Assembly (NCBI GenBank): GCA_900474095.1
Contig: UCOA01000043.1
Span: 1 to 39,361 of the forward strand
Direction: 5' to 3'
DNA length: 39,361 nt
From: Hyphomicrobiales bacterium
GTDB lineage: Bacteria; Pseudomonadota; Alphaproteobacteria; Rhizobiales; Rhizobiaceae
Positions 7,980-15,543 of the stretch are shown here, in pieces. Made by a program: the position numbers and the translations under genes. The notes under the pieces were generated by a model. That model saw nothing but the letters and a program-made list of their open reading frames with translations. It ran no database searches and was not told where the DNA came from. Each line of letters begins with the position of its first letter. The first letter of the stretch is position 1.

Positions 7980-9365
7980 CTAGAATTCTACCGTTGCGAG
8001 AGCGGCCTCGGCATCGGCAAACAGCTTGGCCTCGTCGAGACCGGCGAATTCGCCCTTCTGCCAGACGATGCGGCCATTGATCATGGTCATGTCGGTCGGC
8101 ATGCCTATTCCGACCTTGGCGATCAGGCTCAGCGGATCGTGCCGCGTGCCCACGTAGTCCATGCGCCGCGTGTCGATTGCAAAGAGGTCGGCGGCCATGC
8201 CGGGGGCTAGCCGGCCGATGTCATGCCGGCCGAGAAGGCTTGCGCCACCTGTCGTGGCATAGCTCAGGAAGTCGACCGGGGGCGGGACCGGATGCGTGCG
8301 CGTCGAGACCACGAGGCACTGCAGCATGTAGGCGGAATGGATGCAGTGCATCAGGTTCGAATTGTCGTTTGATGCCGCTCCGTCGCAGCCGAGACCGACA
8401 CGCAGTCCAAGCGCCGACATTGCCGGGATATCGGTGACCTCGGCGCCGACCAGATAGATCGGCTCTGGGCAGTGCGACACGCCAGTGCCGCTGGCCGCCA
8501 TTTTCCTCAGCTCGTCGTGGGTCAACTCCCAGCAATGGGCGTAGAAGGCGTCGGGGCCGGCGAAGCCAAGCTCTTCGCAGTAGTCGACTGTGCGCATGCC
8601 ATGTCGGGCCTGAATGACCGGGCTTTCGCCCTCACCCACATGCGTGTGCATCTGCACGCCGCGATCGCGCGCCAGTGCCACTGATTCCACGAAGGTCTCG
8701 CGATAGCAGTTGACCGGCTGGCAGGGCGCGACCACGACCTGTCGCATGCTGAAGGGGCTGGCATCGTGGTAGCTGTCGATCAGGCGGGCGCAATCGGCGA
8801 TAAACTCGTCGGTCGTTTCCAGCATGGCGTCCGGAATGGTCGAGCCTTCGGACTTCGGCAACGTATTGCCGCCGCGCCCGGCATGGAAACGCATGCCGAG
8901 AAGCTCGGCCGCCTCGAACTGACGATCGATCAGCCGTTTTCCGGCGTGCCGCGGGAAGCAATATTGATGATCGAAGGCCGTGGTACAGCCGTGCTTGATC
9001 ATCTCGGCCATCGCCGTGACGGAGGCGTGGTAGAAGCAATCCTCGTTGAGCCGCGAGAAGATCGGATAGATGCGGTCGAGCCATTCGATGACCGAGAGCT
9101 TCGTCCAGTCAAGATCGGCGCGGTTGCGCACGAGGCACTGGAAGAAATGATGGTGCGTATTGACGAGGCCGGGATAGACAAACCAGCCGGTGGCGTCCTG
9201 CGTGATCGTGCCAGCGGGCAGCGCGCTTGCCCCGAGATTTTCGCCGACTGCCTGGATCGCCGGGCCGTTCGTCAGGAGGTCGACGTTACGATTGACGGTC
9301 GGACCCTTGCCCTCGTCGACGATGACTGCCGCGCAATTCTTCAGAAGGTAGCCGGCCATCGTCAC
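7980..9365 (-). CDS. Amidohydrolase (ATZ/TRZ-like, 8-oxoguanine/guanine deaminase relative)
   Basis: A 461-residue metal-dependent hydrolase of the amidohydrolase superfamily, cytoplasmic, probably a deaminase or dechlorinase-type hydrolase of an N-heterocycle. Metal ligands visible: NTHHHFFQ (H71/H73), MHTHVGEGES (His, and the Glu that usually shuttles protons), the His of YAHCWEL, and the Asp of GLGCDGAASNDNSNL. The H-H-H-F-x-Q and GCDGxAS(N)D motifs place it with the 8-oxoguanine deaminase/AtzB group. However, the substrate loop that usually reads HCPSSN reads HCPEPIYL here, so specificity is probably different. It overlaps the GST-like gene by ATGA (9362-9365) and precedes the BMP binding protein, tying it to import of the same compound. 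Confidence 0.85.
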   Translation of the reverse strand: MTMAGYLLKNCAAVIVDEGKGPTVNRNVDLLTNGPAIQAVGENLGASALPAGTITQDATGWFVYPGLVNTHHHFFQCLVRNRADLDWTKLSVIEWLDRIYPIFSRLNEDCFYHASVTAMAEMIKHGCTTAFDHQYCFPRHAGKRLIDRQFEAAELLGMRFHAGRGGNTLPKSEGSTIPDAMLETTDEFIADCARLIDSYHDASPFSMRQVVVAPCQPVNCYRETFVESVALARDRGVQMHTHVGEGESPVIQARHGMRTVDYCEELGFAGPDAFYAHCWELTHDELRKMAASGTGVSHCPEPIYLVGAEVTDIPAMSALGLRVGLGCDGAASNDNSNLMHCIHSAYMLQCLVVSTRTHPVPPPVDFLSYATTGGASLLGRHDIGRLAPGMAADLFAIDTRRMDYVGTRHDPLSLIAKVGIGMPTDMTMINGRIVWQKGEFAGLDEAKLFADAEAALATVEF

Positions 9366-10021
9366 ACCTTGCCCGGTTCGATATGGGGTTCGGGCTTCAA
9401 TTCATGCAACCGGTGGATGCCCGGCATCTCGATGAAATTTTCGAGGCTGCGGAGCGCGCGGGACCACAGCCGGATCGCCGGGTAGGGGTCGAGCGAGACG
9501 CCGCCGTCCGGCGCGAGCACCACGTAGGGGAAGCAGGCAATGTCGGCGACTGTCGGCCGGTCCGACGCGAGGAACCCCATGCCGTGAAGGCCCTGCTCGA
9601 CCAGACCGGCTTCCAGCTCGCGAAGCGACGCGATACCCTGGCTCTGCAGCGCGCCAAAGTCGCCCGGACGCAGGAGCATTTCGTGAAGCCGGGCGCCGCC
9701 AAGGCTTGCTGTCAGCCGGCTGGAGAACGAGAGCCACTGCTGGACGCGAGCCGTTTCCTCCGCGCCGCCGCTGCCCAGCCACGAGGGGGCCACCTTTGCG
9801 GCGAGATAGACGAGCATGGCCGAGGATTCGGTCAGGATCAGGTCTCCGTCCTCAAGGATCGGAATAGAGCCTGCGGGATTGAGCGCCAGGAGCTCCTGGC
9901 CGCGGTGCTCGGCGCCGGGGTGGAAATCGACCGGGCGGATATCGAGTTTCACACCGGTCAGCGCCGCCATCAGGCGCACTTTGTAGCAACTGGGCGAAAG
10001 GATGTAATCGTAGAGCTTCAT
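9362..10021 (-). CDS. Glutathione S-transferase-like protein (possible NdmE-type structural subunit)
   Basis: A 219-residue protein with a complete GST fold. The N-terminal thioredoxin-like domain (KLYDYILSPSCYKVRL, candidate active-site S9/S11/C12 as in zeta/theta classes) contains the cis-Pro element GSIPILEDGDLILTES, which closes the glutathione site. The C-terminal helical domain includes PTVADIACFPYVV, the N-capping motif. It overlaps the oxygenase gene upstream and the amidohydrolase downstream by ATGA (10,018-10,021 and 9,362-9,365). In the NdmCDE methylxanthine demethylase a GST homologue (NdmE) holds a Rieske-less oxygenase to its Rieske partner. The same gene neighbourhood here suggests that role rather than detoxification; this is inference. 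A conventional GST or maleylacetoacetate isomerase-like enzyme remains possible. Confidence 0.85.
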   Translation of the reverse strand: MKLYDYILSPSCYKVRLMAALTGVKLDIRPVDFHPGAEHRGQELLALNPAGSIPILEDGDLILTESSAMLVYLAAKVAPSWLGSGGAEETARVQQWLSFSSRLTASLGGARLHEMLLRPGDFGALQSQGIASLRELEAGLVEQGLHGMGFLASDRPTVADIACFPYVVLAPDGGVSLDPYPAIRLWSRALRSLENFIEMPGIHRLHELKPEPHIEPGKV

Positions 10022-10842
10022 TGCGCCACCAGCTGTGCGCCGTATGTATAGTTGCGGCGTTTCAGCCAGCGTCGGTAGGCGACCGAAGTCAGGTCGGCCC
10101 GCGTCGGAATTTCCATCCCGGGATCGAGCGGCAGGAGCCTCGGGATTTGGTTTTCAAGGATCGACCGGTCCTGAAGGAAGATAGTCTGCTGAAAGTGAAT
10201 GAGGTCAGTCATTGAAGTCGTGTCGTCGAAGAGTGCCATCCACGGCCAGACGTCGCACAGATCTTCGGCGAGCGGCTGCACGAAGAGGGTGATGACGTCC
10301 CATTCGCTCGGGCGCGGCGGGCAGGTCTTGTAGAGAACCGAGCACGTCGGTGCCGGCACGCGGTAGATGTATTCCGTCGTGATGCCACCGCTGGCCGATT
10401 TGGCAGCCTGCGGCTGGTAGAATTTCACTTGAGTGGCCCAGACCTCGTCTTCTCGGATTTCGACCTTGTAGTTCTGGACCTCCGTGTGCGGCTCCGCCCC
10501 AAGGAGGTCGGTGTGCACGAAGGGAAAATGTGCGATGTCGAGAAAATTCTCCACCGCGCGCAACGGCGAGCAGCGCACGCGAACCACGCCGACGTCGACG
10601 AACCGGCGGCCGGGCTGGTCAGCCTCGGGAATAGCGAAAAGCGCCTTTTGCGGGGTGCCGAGGGAGGACCAGACGTGGCCGTAGCGGACACATGCGGGTA
10701 AGGCGCGCCCATTTCCGCCCGTCACTTTCGCATTGCCTTCGGCGTCGCGCGCGACGTCGATCGGCTCCCCCATCAAAGCGGTTCTGCGTCCGACAGCGTC
10801 GAGCTGACTGAAAAGGCCGACCGGATACCACTCGTCGATCAT
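10018..10842 (-). CDS. Rieske-less non-haem-iron oxygenase (NdmC-like catalytic subunit)
   Basis: A 274-residue protein holding the catalytic domain of a Rieske ring-hydroxylating oxygenase/N-demethylase but no Rieske cluster. The mononuclear iron motif is clear: VENFLDIAHFPFVHTD (Asn, Asp and two His spaced as in the VanA/caffeine demethylase group), with the third carboxylate probably in FLQDRSILENQ near the C-terminus. The first about 60 residues (EWYPVGLFSQLDAVGRR, then the strand EPIDVARDAEG) resemble the start of a Rieske domain, but both C-x-H and C-x-x-H motifs are gone. I chose the ATG at 10,842 because it gives the ATGA overlap used throughout this operon and starts just before WYPV; an ATG at 10,857 adds five residues. 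It must receive electrons from another protein, and the Rieske protein encoded just upstream is the obvious candidate. Confidence 0.85.
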   Translation of the reverse strand: MIDEWYPVGLFSQLDAVGRRTALMGEPIDVARDAEGNAKVTGGNGRALPACVRYGHVWSSLGTPQKALFAIPEADQPGRRFVDVGVVRVRCSPLRAVENFLDIAHFPFVHTDLLGAEPHTEVQNYKVEIREDEVWATQVKFYQPQAAKSASGGITTEYIYRVPAPTCSVLYKTCPPRPSEWDVITLFVQPLAEDLCDVWPWMALFDDTTSMTDLIHFQQTIFLQDRSILENQIPRLLPLDPGMEIPTRADLTSVAYRRWLKRRNYTYGAQLVAQ

Positions 10843-11507
10843 CGCGTTGTGCTCCATGGTGCGAGCCCTTTCGCCTGAATATCTTCGGCCGTCCGCCTCA
10901 AGGTCTCGGCGGCTCGTGACGCGGCAATGCGCTGGGCCGGACTGCTGTCGCCCGGCACCAGGACATGGATCAATGTCTCGTACCCTTCCTGCGGGACGGA
11001 AAGCAGTCGGATTTCCGGAGCGCCCGGCGCCGGCCAGTCAAGGCCTGCCGTACCTGCCGTGGCGCCGGTCGCGGCCTTAAGTGTTGCAAGGTCTGCATGG
11101 GCCGTCAGGGAGCGGAGCGGAACGAAGCCCTCGAACCGCGGTGGCTCGGCCGTCGTCTCCCCAACAGCAACCCAGATCACTCCCCAGGCTTCTTCGACTG
11201 CGTGGGCCGCGACCCGAATTGTTTCCGGCGGTGTGAGGCCCGGATGCGCTGGGATGCGAAGGCATTCTCCGGTCTGGCCATAGCTCCAGCCGTGATAGAT
11301 GCAGGATAGGGCCTCGCCACGCACAAAGCCATGAGACAAGCGCATGCCGCGATGCGGACAGCGGTCGGCGGAAGCTGTCACGCGCCCCGACTGTGTACGC
11401 CAGAGGGCAATGGATCCGGCGGGTATCCTTGCCGGCATCACGGTTCCGGCCGGCAAATCCGCGCAAAGGGCGACTGGCGTCCAACAGCCCGTCATGTCGC
11501 ACAACAT
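10839..11507 (-). CDS. Rieske [2Fe-2S] protein, partner of the Rieske-less oxygenase
   Basis: A 222-residue protein with an intact Rieske domain in its N-terminal half: CPHRGMRLSHG (C50/H52) and CIYHGWSYG (C69/H72), the four ligands of the cluster. Residues after about 115 (roughly FVPLRSLTAHADLATL to the end) resemble a shortened, degenerate oxygenase domain: it ends RIAASRAAETLRRTAED like the last helix of such enzymes but has no His/His/Asp iron site. It is thus the mirror image of the next gene, which has the iron site but no cluster, and overlaps it by four bases. Together they could form one functional oxygenase. First gene of operon B; no strong Shine-Dalgarno is visible before the ATG at 11,507, and an ATG at residue 5 is an alternative. 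No reductase gene lies nearby. Confidence 0.85.
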   Translation of the reverse strand: MLCDMTGCWTPVALCADLPAGTVMPARIPAGSIALWRTQSGRVTASADRCPHRGMRLSHGFVRGEALSCIYHGWSYGQTGECLRIPAHPGLTPPETIRVAAHAVEEAWGVIWVAVGETTAEPPRFEGFVPLRSLTAHADLATLKAATGATAGTAGLDWPAPGAPEIRLLSVPQEGYETLIHVLVPGDSSPAQRIAASRAAETLRRTAEDIQAKGLAPWSTTR

Positions 11508-11664
11508 AGCTCGACTTTCTGTATCATATCAATGTGTTGCGAGCCGAAGGCACAAGCGCACGGCAGGCGAATAGGCTGACGTTTGCATAATTATCTCGCA
11601 TTTGCAACATTGATTAAATTAAGTGCAAACACTGCGGAGCGATGCCCGGGGACCACACGCAGCG

Positions 11665-11934
11665 CTATATGATTTCCCCGTCGACAGGTGCGCGGTCGAT
11701 CGTCTCGACCCAGACCTCTATGGGTCCGAGCGAGCATCCCATCTCCATCATATCGATCAACTCCACGGGTCCGGCAAGCTCGATCTCGATTCGGTCGGAA
11801 CTCGTATGGGCAATCGCCTGCACGAGACCGAGCTTTGTGGCATAGCGCCGAATCCAGGGTACGAAGGACGCGGAATTGAGGTCGCCGCGGATCGTCATCC
11901 GCTCCCGGAAGTGGCATTGATATTGTTCCGTCAT
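11665..11934 (-). CDS. Acylphosphatase-like small protein lacking the catalytic Arg
   Basis: An 89-residue protein whose whole length matches the acylphosphatase ferredoxin-like fold. A strand with IRGDL sits where the G-x-V-Q-G phosphate loop belongs, followed by a helix FVPWIRRYATKLGL, a strand pair ending IEIELAGP, a helix DMMEMGCSLGP and a final strand EVWVETI. The canonical F-R at the end of the phosphate loop is F-V here (SASFVPW), and the catalytic Asn position is not evident, so normal acylphosphatase activity is doubtful. Start ATG at 11,934 preceded by GAGG. It is the last gene of operon A, 22 bp after the decayed amidase. A binding or accessory role in ureide metabolism is conceivable but unproven. 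Confidence 0.7.
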   Translation of the reverse strand: MTEQYQCHFRERMTIRGDLNSASFVPWIRRYATKLGLVQAIAHTSSDRIEIELAGPVELIDMMEMGCSLGPIEVWVETIDRAPVDGEII

Positions 11935-11956
11935 TGAATGGACCTCACGCTTCGTA

Positions 11957-12261
11957 TCATGACCTACAGCATAGCGCCTGAGTAAGCTTGCGGAAGGGTA
12001 ATCGGCTCAAGGCTTTGCGGCAATCGCGGAGAGTGTCCCGGTCCATACGTACCCGGAGCGGGTTGGCCACCGGGTCGAAGGGGCCAAGTTTCACGGCTTC
12101 CGCGAGCAAGGCCAGCTGGTCCGCGAGATACGCAGAAAGATGTCTGGATCGGCGACGGTCTCGATGCGGGCGAACACGGTTTCAATCGTTTCCGAAACCG
12201 GCCATCCCGCAGCATAGGCGGCATGCATCGAGCCGATGTCGAATGGCTGATTATCAGTCAT
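11957..12261 (-). pseudogene. Truncated, frameshifted amidase (allophanate-hydrolase-like)
   Basis: The ATG at 12,261 overlaps the cupin stop by ATGA and begins MTDNQPFDIGSMHAAYAAGW, then the helix ETIETVFARIETVADPDIFL, which is the N-terminal pattern of amidase-signature enzymes such as allophanate hydrolase (AtzF). After RISR (around 12,121) the frame is lost; a shift by one base restores the family-like DQLALLAEAVKLG then PFDPVANPL. There the sequence breaks off: the expected G-(V/I)-PF-x-VKDN segment and the whole Ser-Ser-Lys catalytic region (several hundred residues) are missing, and about 33 unrelated residues lead to a stop at 11,957. The gene is therefore dead. If the assignment is right, hydrolysis of allophanate to ammonia and CO2 must come from another locus. 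Confidence 0.75.
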
Positions 12262-12611
12262 GCCGGTTCCTCTTGCAGTATTTTTACCAGCCGGTCCCAT
12301 TGGATCAGCACGACGCAGCCCGTGTCGCTCCAGACCGAATGCTCGGTGCCTTCCTTGTTTACGACGAGGCTGCCCGGGCCATAGTCGCCCGCTTCGTCCG
12401 ACTGAGTGCCTTCGAGCACAAGGATGGTTTCGAGCCCCATGTGCCGATGGCGCGGCACGGAAGCGCCAGCCTCATATTTCAACAGCGCCACGCCAGGCTG
12501 ATCGCCTTCGAAAGGCTGGATCCAGTGGATCGTCACCTCGTCGCGGAATGGTTCGAAGGACAGTGTCCGCCATCCTCCGGTCGTCAAACTTTCACGCGTC
12601 GTTTCAGGCAT
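12258..12611 (-). CDS. Cupin-domain protein (ChrR-like cupin)
   Basis: A 117-residue single-domain cupin. The first cupin motif is seen as PRHRHMGLETILVLEG (metal ligands His/His/Glu) and the second as GSLVVNKEGTEHSVWS, giving a complete metal-binding barrel of the ChrR C-terminal type. It overlaps the preceding cysteine hydrolase gene by eight bases and the decayed amidase by four, so it belongs to operon A. Function is not known: an enzyme acting on a small nitrogenous metabolite or a metal-dependent sensor are both possible. No DNA-binding or anti-sigma domain is attached. Confidence 0.85.
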   Translation of the reverse strand: MPETTRESLTTGGWRTLSFEPFRDEVTIHWIQPFEGDQPGVALLKYEAGASVPRHRHMGLETILVLEGTQSDEAGDYGPGSLVVNKEGTEHSVWSDTGCVVLIQWDRLVKILQEEPA

Positions 12612-13272
12612 GAGCGATCCCCTCCATTATGGCGTCCACCGAAGCGACCCAGCCGACGATGGCGCCCTGGGCTATGATCATCGCGATCGCCGCCTGCTTG
12701 AATTGGGGAAAATAACTCTCGGTTGCCTCCTCGGCGAGCAGGCATTCATAGCCGCGGTCGTTGGCCTCCCTCATCGTCGTCTGGACGCAAACTTCGGTGG
12801 TAACTCCGGCAAAGACGAGTTGCTCGATACCGCGCGCCTTGAGAATGTCTTCAAGCGGGGTGGCATAGAAGGCGCCCTTGCCGGGCTTCTCGATGACGAT
12901 TTCGCCGTCGATCGGAGCCACTTCGGAAAGGATCGCGGTTCCGGGCTCACCTGCTATCAGTACCCGGCCCATCGGCCCTTCGTCGCCGATCTTCAAGGCC
13001 GGATTGCCGCGATTGCGCTTGGCAGAGGGCAGATCGGAGAGGTCGGGGCGATGGCATTCCATGGTGTGGATGACCGGCAGGCCCGCTTCGCGAAATCCCG
13101 CGATCAGCCGCTTGACGTCCGGCACGATCCTGGTGACCCGGCTGACATCGTTGCCGAGGCTGGCACCGAAGCCGCCGGGCTCGGCGAAGTCGCGCTGCAT
13201 GTCGATGACGACAAGGGCGAGCTTGTCCCGCCTTAGCGGAAAGGCAAACGGTTCGGCCTTGATCTCGGCCAT
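12604..13272 (-). CDS. Isochorismatase-fold cysteine hydrolase (biuret/triuret hydrolase-like)
   Basis: A 222-residue cysteine hydrolase with the family triad visible: D24 in VVIDMQRDF, K129 in IEKPGKGAF and C162 in GVTTEVCVQTT, plus the helix [14 protein letters not shown] typical of ureide-cleaving members. It is clearly related to the biuret-hydrolase-like protein at 14,819-15,532 but diverged, lacking the aromatic-rich N-terminal extension. Enzymes of this branch act on biuret, triuret, ureidoacrylate and N-carbamoyl compounds. With a biuret hydrolase already in the operon, triuret or another N-carbamoyl compound is a reasonable substrate guess (inference). Start ATG at 13,272 shares its last base with the stop of the ATPase gene (TGATG), indicating coupling. 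Confidence 0.88.
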   Translation of the reverse strand: MAEIKAEPFAFPLRRDKLALVVIDMQRDFAEPGGFGASLGNDVSRVTRIVPDVKRLIAGFREAGLPVIHTMECHRPDLSDLPSAKRNRGNPALKIGDEGPMGRVLIAGEPGTAILSEVAPIDGEIVIEKPGKGAFYATPLEDILKARGIEQLVFAGVTTEVCVQTTMREANDRGYECLLAEEATESYFPQFKQAAIAMIIAQGAIVGWVASVDAIMEGIAHA

Positions 13273-14822
13273 CAGTGATGTCCTGCCATATGGGCGCCGA
13301 TGACCCCAATGTCGGCCGACAGCGCCGGAGTTTCATAGACCAGCTTGCCGTCCGACATCACCATGATGCGGTCCGACATTTCCAGCAGTTCGTCGAGATC
13401 CTCCGAGAGAAGCAGAACGGCGGTGCCGGAATTGCGCGCCCTCATAATGCGGGCGCGGATTTCGGCGACGGCCGAAAAGTCGAGTCCAAAGCAGGGGTTG
13501 GAGACGATCAGGAGATCGACATCGCCGGTCAACTCGCGGGCAAGCACGGCGCGCTGGACGTTGCCGCCGGAAAGAGAGGCGATAGGTGAGGAATGGGACG
13601 CCGTCTTCACCTTGAAGTCCGAGATCAGCGAGGCCGCGCGCTTGCGCATCGATTTCATGTCGAGCCAGAGGGCATCGCCGCCCTGTTTCTTTACATCGAA
13701 GGTGCGGAAGGCGAGATTTTCCGTCACCGTCATTTTAGGTGCGCAGGCGTTGTTCAGCGGCTCTTCCGGGATGAACCGGACGTTGTTGATGCGTGTTTCC
13801 TGCCGTGTGGCGCCGTAGAGTAAGCCTTTCACGGTGATGCTGCCCGCTTCCGGCGGGCGCTGACCGGCGAGAACTTCGGCAAGCTCCTTCTGGCCGTTGC
13901 CCGAAATGCCGGCGATGCCGACGATCTCGCCGGCATGGACAGTCAGGTTGCCGATATCGATCATCTTCAGGCCGGTGCGATCCGGTGCCTTGATGTCGCT
14001 GATGACGAGGATCGGCTTGGCATCGGCTGGTACCGGCAGGCGGGTGTCGAGCTCGGCAAGCTTGACGTCACCGATCATCATCGAGGCCATATCCTTGGTA
14101 GAGAGGTCCTTGACCAGCCCGCTGCCCGCCATCTTGCCGCGCCGGAGGACGGTCACGGCGTCGGCGAACTTCGTCACTTCGTGGAACTTGTGGCTGATCA
14201 TCAGGACGGTGAGTTCCCCGCGCTCTGTCATGCCGCGCACGAGGCCGAGCATCTCGTCGGCTTCGGCCGGGGTGAGCACCGACGTCGGTTCGTCGAGGAT
14301 GAGGAAGCTGCGTCCGAGATAGAGCTGCTTGACGATTTCGAGTTTCTGCTTCTCGCCTGCCGCAAGCTCGCTCACCGACCGGTCGAGTGGGATCTTGAAA
14401 GGCATGCGCTCCATGAAGGTTGCAAGGTCCTTGCGTTCCTTCGCCCAGTTGATGATGGCTGGCACATGCGCGCGGTTGATCACGAGGTTTTCGGCGCCGG
14501 TCAGCGACGGTACCAGCGTGAACTGCTGGTAGACCATGCCGAGCCCGTAGGTCGCGGCATCTTTCGGGGATTGCACCGACACCTCATGGCCGTCGACCGA
14601 GAGCGAGCCGGAAGTCTGGTGGTAGAAGCCCATGATGCATTTGACGAGCGTGGACTTGCCGGCGCCGTTTTCGCCGAGCAGTGCGTGGAAGGTGCCGGCC
14701 GGAATGTCGATCGAGACATTGTCGAGTGCTGTAAAGCTGCCGAAGTGCATGGTCATGCCGACCGTCTGGATGCCGACGGCCTTGCCGGCCCTGGGCAACG
14801 GTGTGTCGCGGATCTGGATCAT
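13272..14822 (-). CDS. BMP-family ABC importer ATPase (double nucleotide-binding domain), operon A
   Basis: A 516-residue tandem ATPase homologous to that at 5328-6851. The N-terminal half has Walker [10 protein letters not shown], signature [11 protein letters not shown] and Walker [13 protein letters not shown]. The C-terminal half has the modified P-loop [13 protein letters not shown], signature [11 protein letters not shown] and a degenerate Walker B ([13 protein letters not shown], acidic residue replaced by Asn). The ATG at 14,822 ([11 protein letters not shown]) gives a four-base overlap with the biuret-hydrolase-like gene; a longer reading to 14,954 would overlap that gene by over 130 bases and is rejected. 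Unusually, the ATPase lies between two hydrolase genes instead of beside its permeases. Confidence 0.93.
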   Translation of the reverse strand: MIQIRDTPLPRAGKAVGIQTVGMTMHFGSFTALDNVSIDIPAGTFHALLGENGAGKSTLVKCIMGFYHQTSGSLSVDGHEVSVQSPKDAATYGLGMVYQQFTLVPSLTGAENLVINRAHVPAIINWAKERKDLATFMERMPFKIPLDRSVSELAAGEKQKLEIVKQLYLGRSFLILDEPTSVLTPAEADEMLGLVRGMTERGELTVLMISHKFHEVTKFADAVTVLRRGKMAGSGLVKDLSTKDMASMMIGDVKLAELDTRLPVPADAKPILVISDIKAPDRTGLKMIDIGNLTVHAGEIVGIAGISGNGQKELAEVLAGQRPPEAGSITVKGLLYGATRQETRINNVRFIPEEPLNNACAPKMTVTENLAFRTFDVKKQGGDALWLDMKSMRKRAASLISDFKVKTASHSSPIASLSGGNVQRAVLARELTGDVDLLIVSNPCFGLDFSAVAEIRARIMRARNSGTAVLLLSEDLDELLEMSDRIMVMSDGKLVYETPALSADIGVIGAHMAGHH

Positions 14823-15532
14823 GGCAATTGCCTCACGAGCTTTTCGGAGTTCGAGACGGAGCCAAAGACGCCGCCCTGCATTTTCACCATCTTGATGGCT
14901 GCCAGATGATTGCCGTAGTCCGTGGCACCGCAGCAGTCCTCGAGAAGAAGGCATTCGAAACCGCGGTCGTTTGCCTCGCGCATGGTGGTGTGGACGCAGA
15001 CATCGGTGGTGATGCCGGTGAGGATGATGTTTTCGATGCGCTTCTGGTTGAGGATCAGTTCCAGATCGGTGGCGCAGAAGGATCCCTTGCCGGGCTTGTC
15101 GATGATCGTCTCGCCTTCGATCGGGTAGAGTTCGTCGATGATGTCCCAGCCGGGTTCGCCGCGTACCAGGATGCGGCCGCAGGGTCCGAAGTCGCCGATG
15201 CCGGCATTGATCCGCCGCGAGCGCCAGCGCTTGTTGGCGGGCAGATCGGCGAGGTCGGGCCGGTGGCCTTCGCGCGTGTGGATGATGTGGTAACCTTTGG
15301 CGCGCATGGCGGCGAGCACCTTTTTGATCGGATCGATCGGGGCGCGCACCAGCGAGAGGCTGTATCCCATGTGATCGACATAACCGCCGGGCCCGCAGAA
15401 ATCCGTCTGCATGTCGATGATGATCAGCGCGGTGTTGTCTGGACGCAGGACGCCGTTATAGGGCCAGGGGTAGGGGTCGGCGTCGATGTAGCTCAGGTTT
15501 TCGCCGGTTGCGGTTGCGGCAAGAGTGGTCAT
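14819..15532 (-). CDS. biuH: Biuret amidohydrolase (isochorismatase-fold cysteine hydrolase)
   Basis: A 237-residue cysteine hydrolase predicted to cleave biuret to allophanate and ammonia in the cytoplasm. The triad is at D40 ([10 protein letters not shown]), K146 ([10 protein letters not shown]) and C179 ([11 protein letters not shown]). From memory the Rhizobium leguminosarum biuret hydrolase has its triad at D36, K142 and C175, a constant offset of four, and shares the opening [11 protein letters not shown] and the C-terminal [15 protein letters not shown]. The resemblance along the whole length is very close, but I could not run an alignment. Start ATG at 15,532; a longer reading to 15,751 would overlap the permease. 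It is 11 bp after the permease stop and overlaps the ATPase by ATGA, so hydrolase and importer are co-expressed and the importer may carry biuret or a precursor. Confidence 0.88.
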   Translation of the reverse strand: MTTLAATATGENLSYIDADPYPWPYNGVLRPDNTALIIIDMQTDFCGPGGYVDHMGYSLSLVRAPIDPIKKVLAAMRAKGYHIIHTREGHRPDLADLPANKRWRSRRINAGIGDFGPCGRILVRGEPGWDIIDELYPIEGETIIDKPGKGSFCATDLELILNQKRIENIILTGITTDVCVHTTMREANDRGFECLLLEDCCGATDYGNHLAAIKMVKMQGGVFGSVSNSEKLVRQLP

Positions 15533-15543
15533 GGCCGGATATC

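Noticed and set aside
9362-10021. Simple detoxifying GST unrelated to its neighbours
   Set aside because: Not excluded biochemically, but four-base overlaps on both sides with an oxygenase and an amidohydrolase make a role in their pathway more likely.
13935-14909. Plus-strand open frame of about 324 codons opposite the operon A ATPase
   Set aside because: Same reason: the real gene with ATPase motifs is on the minus strand.
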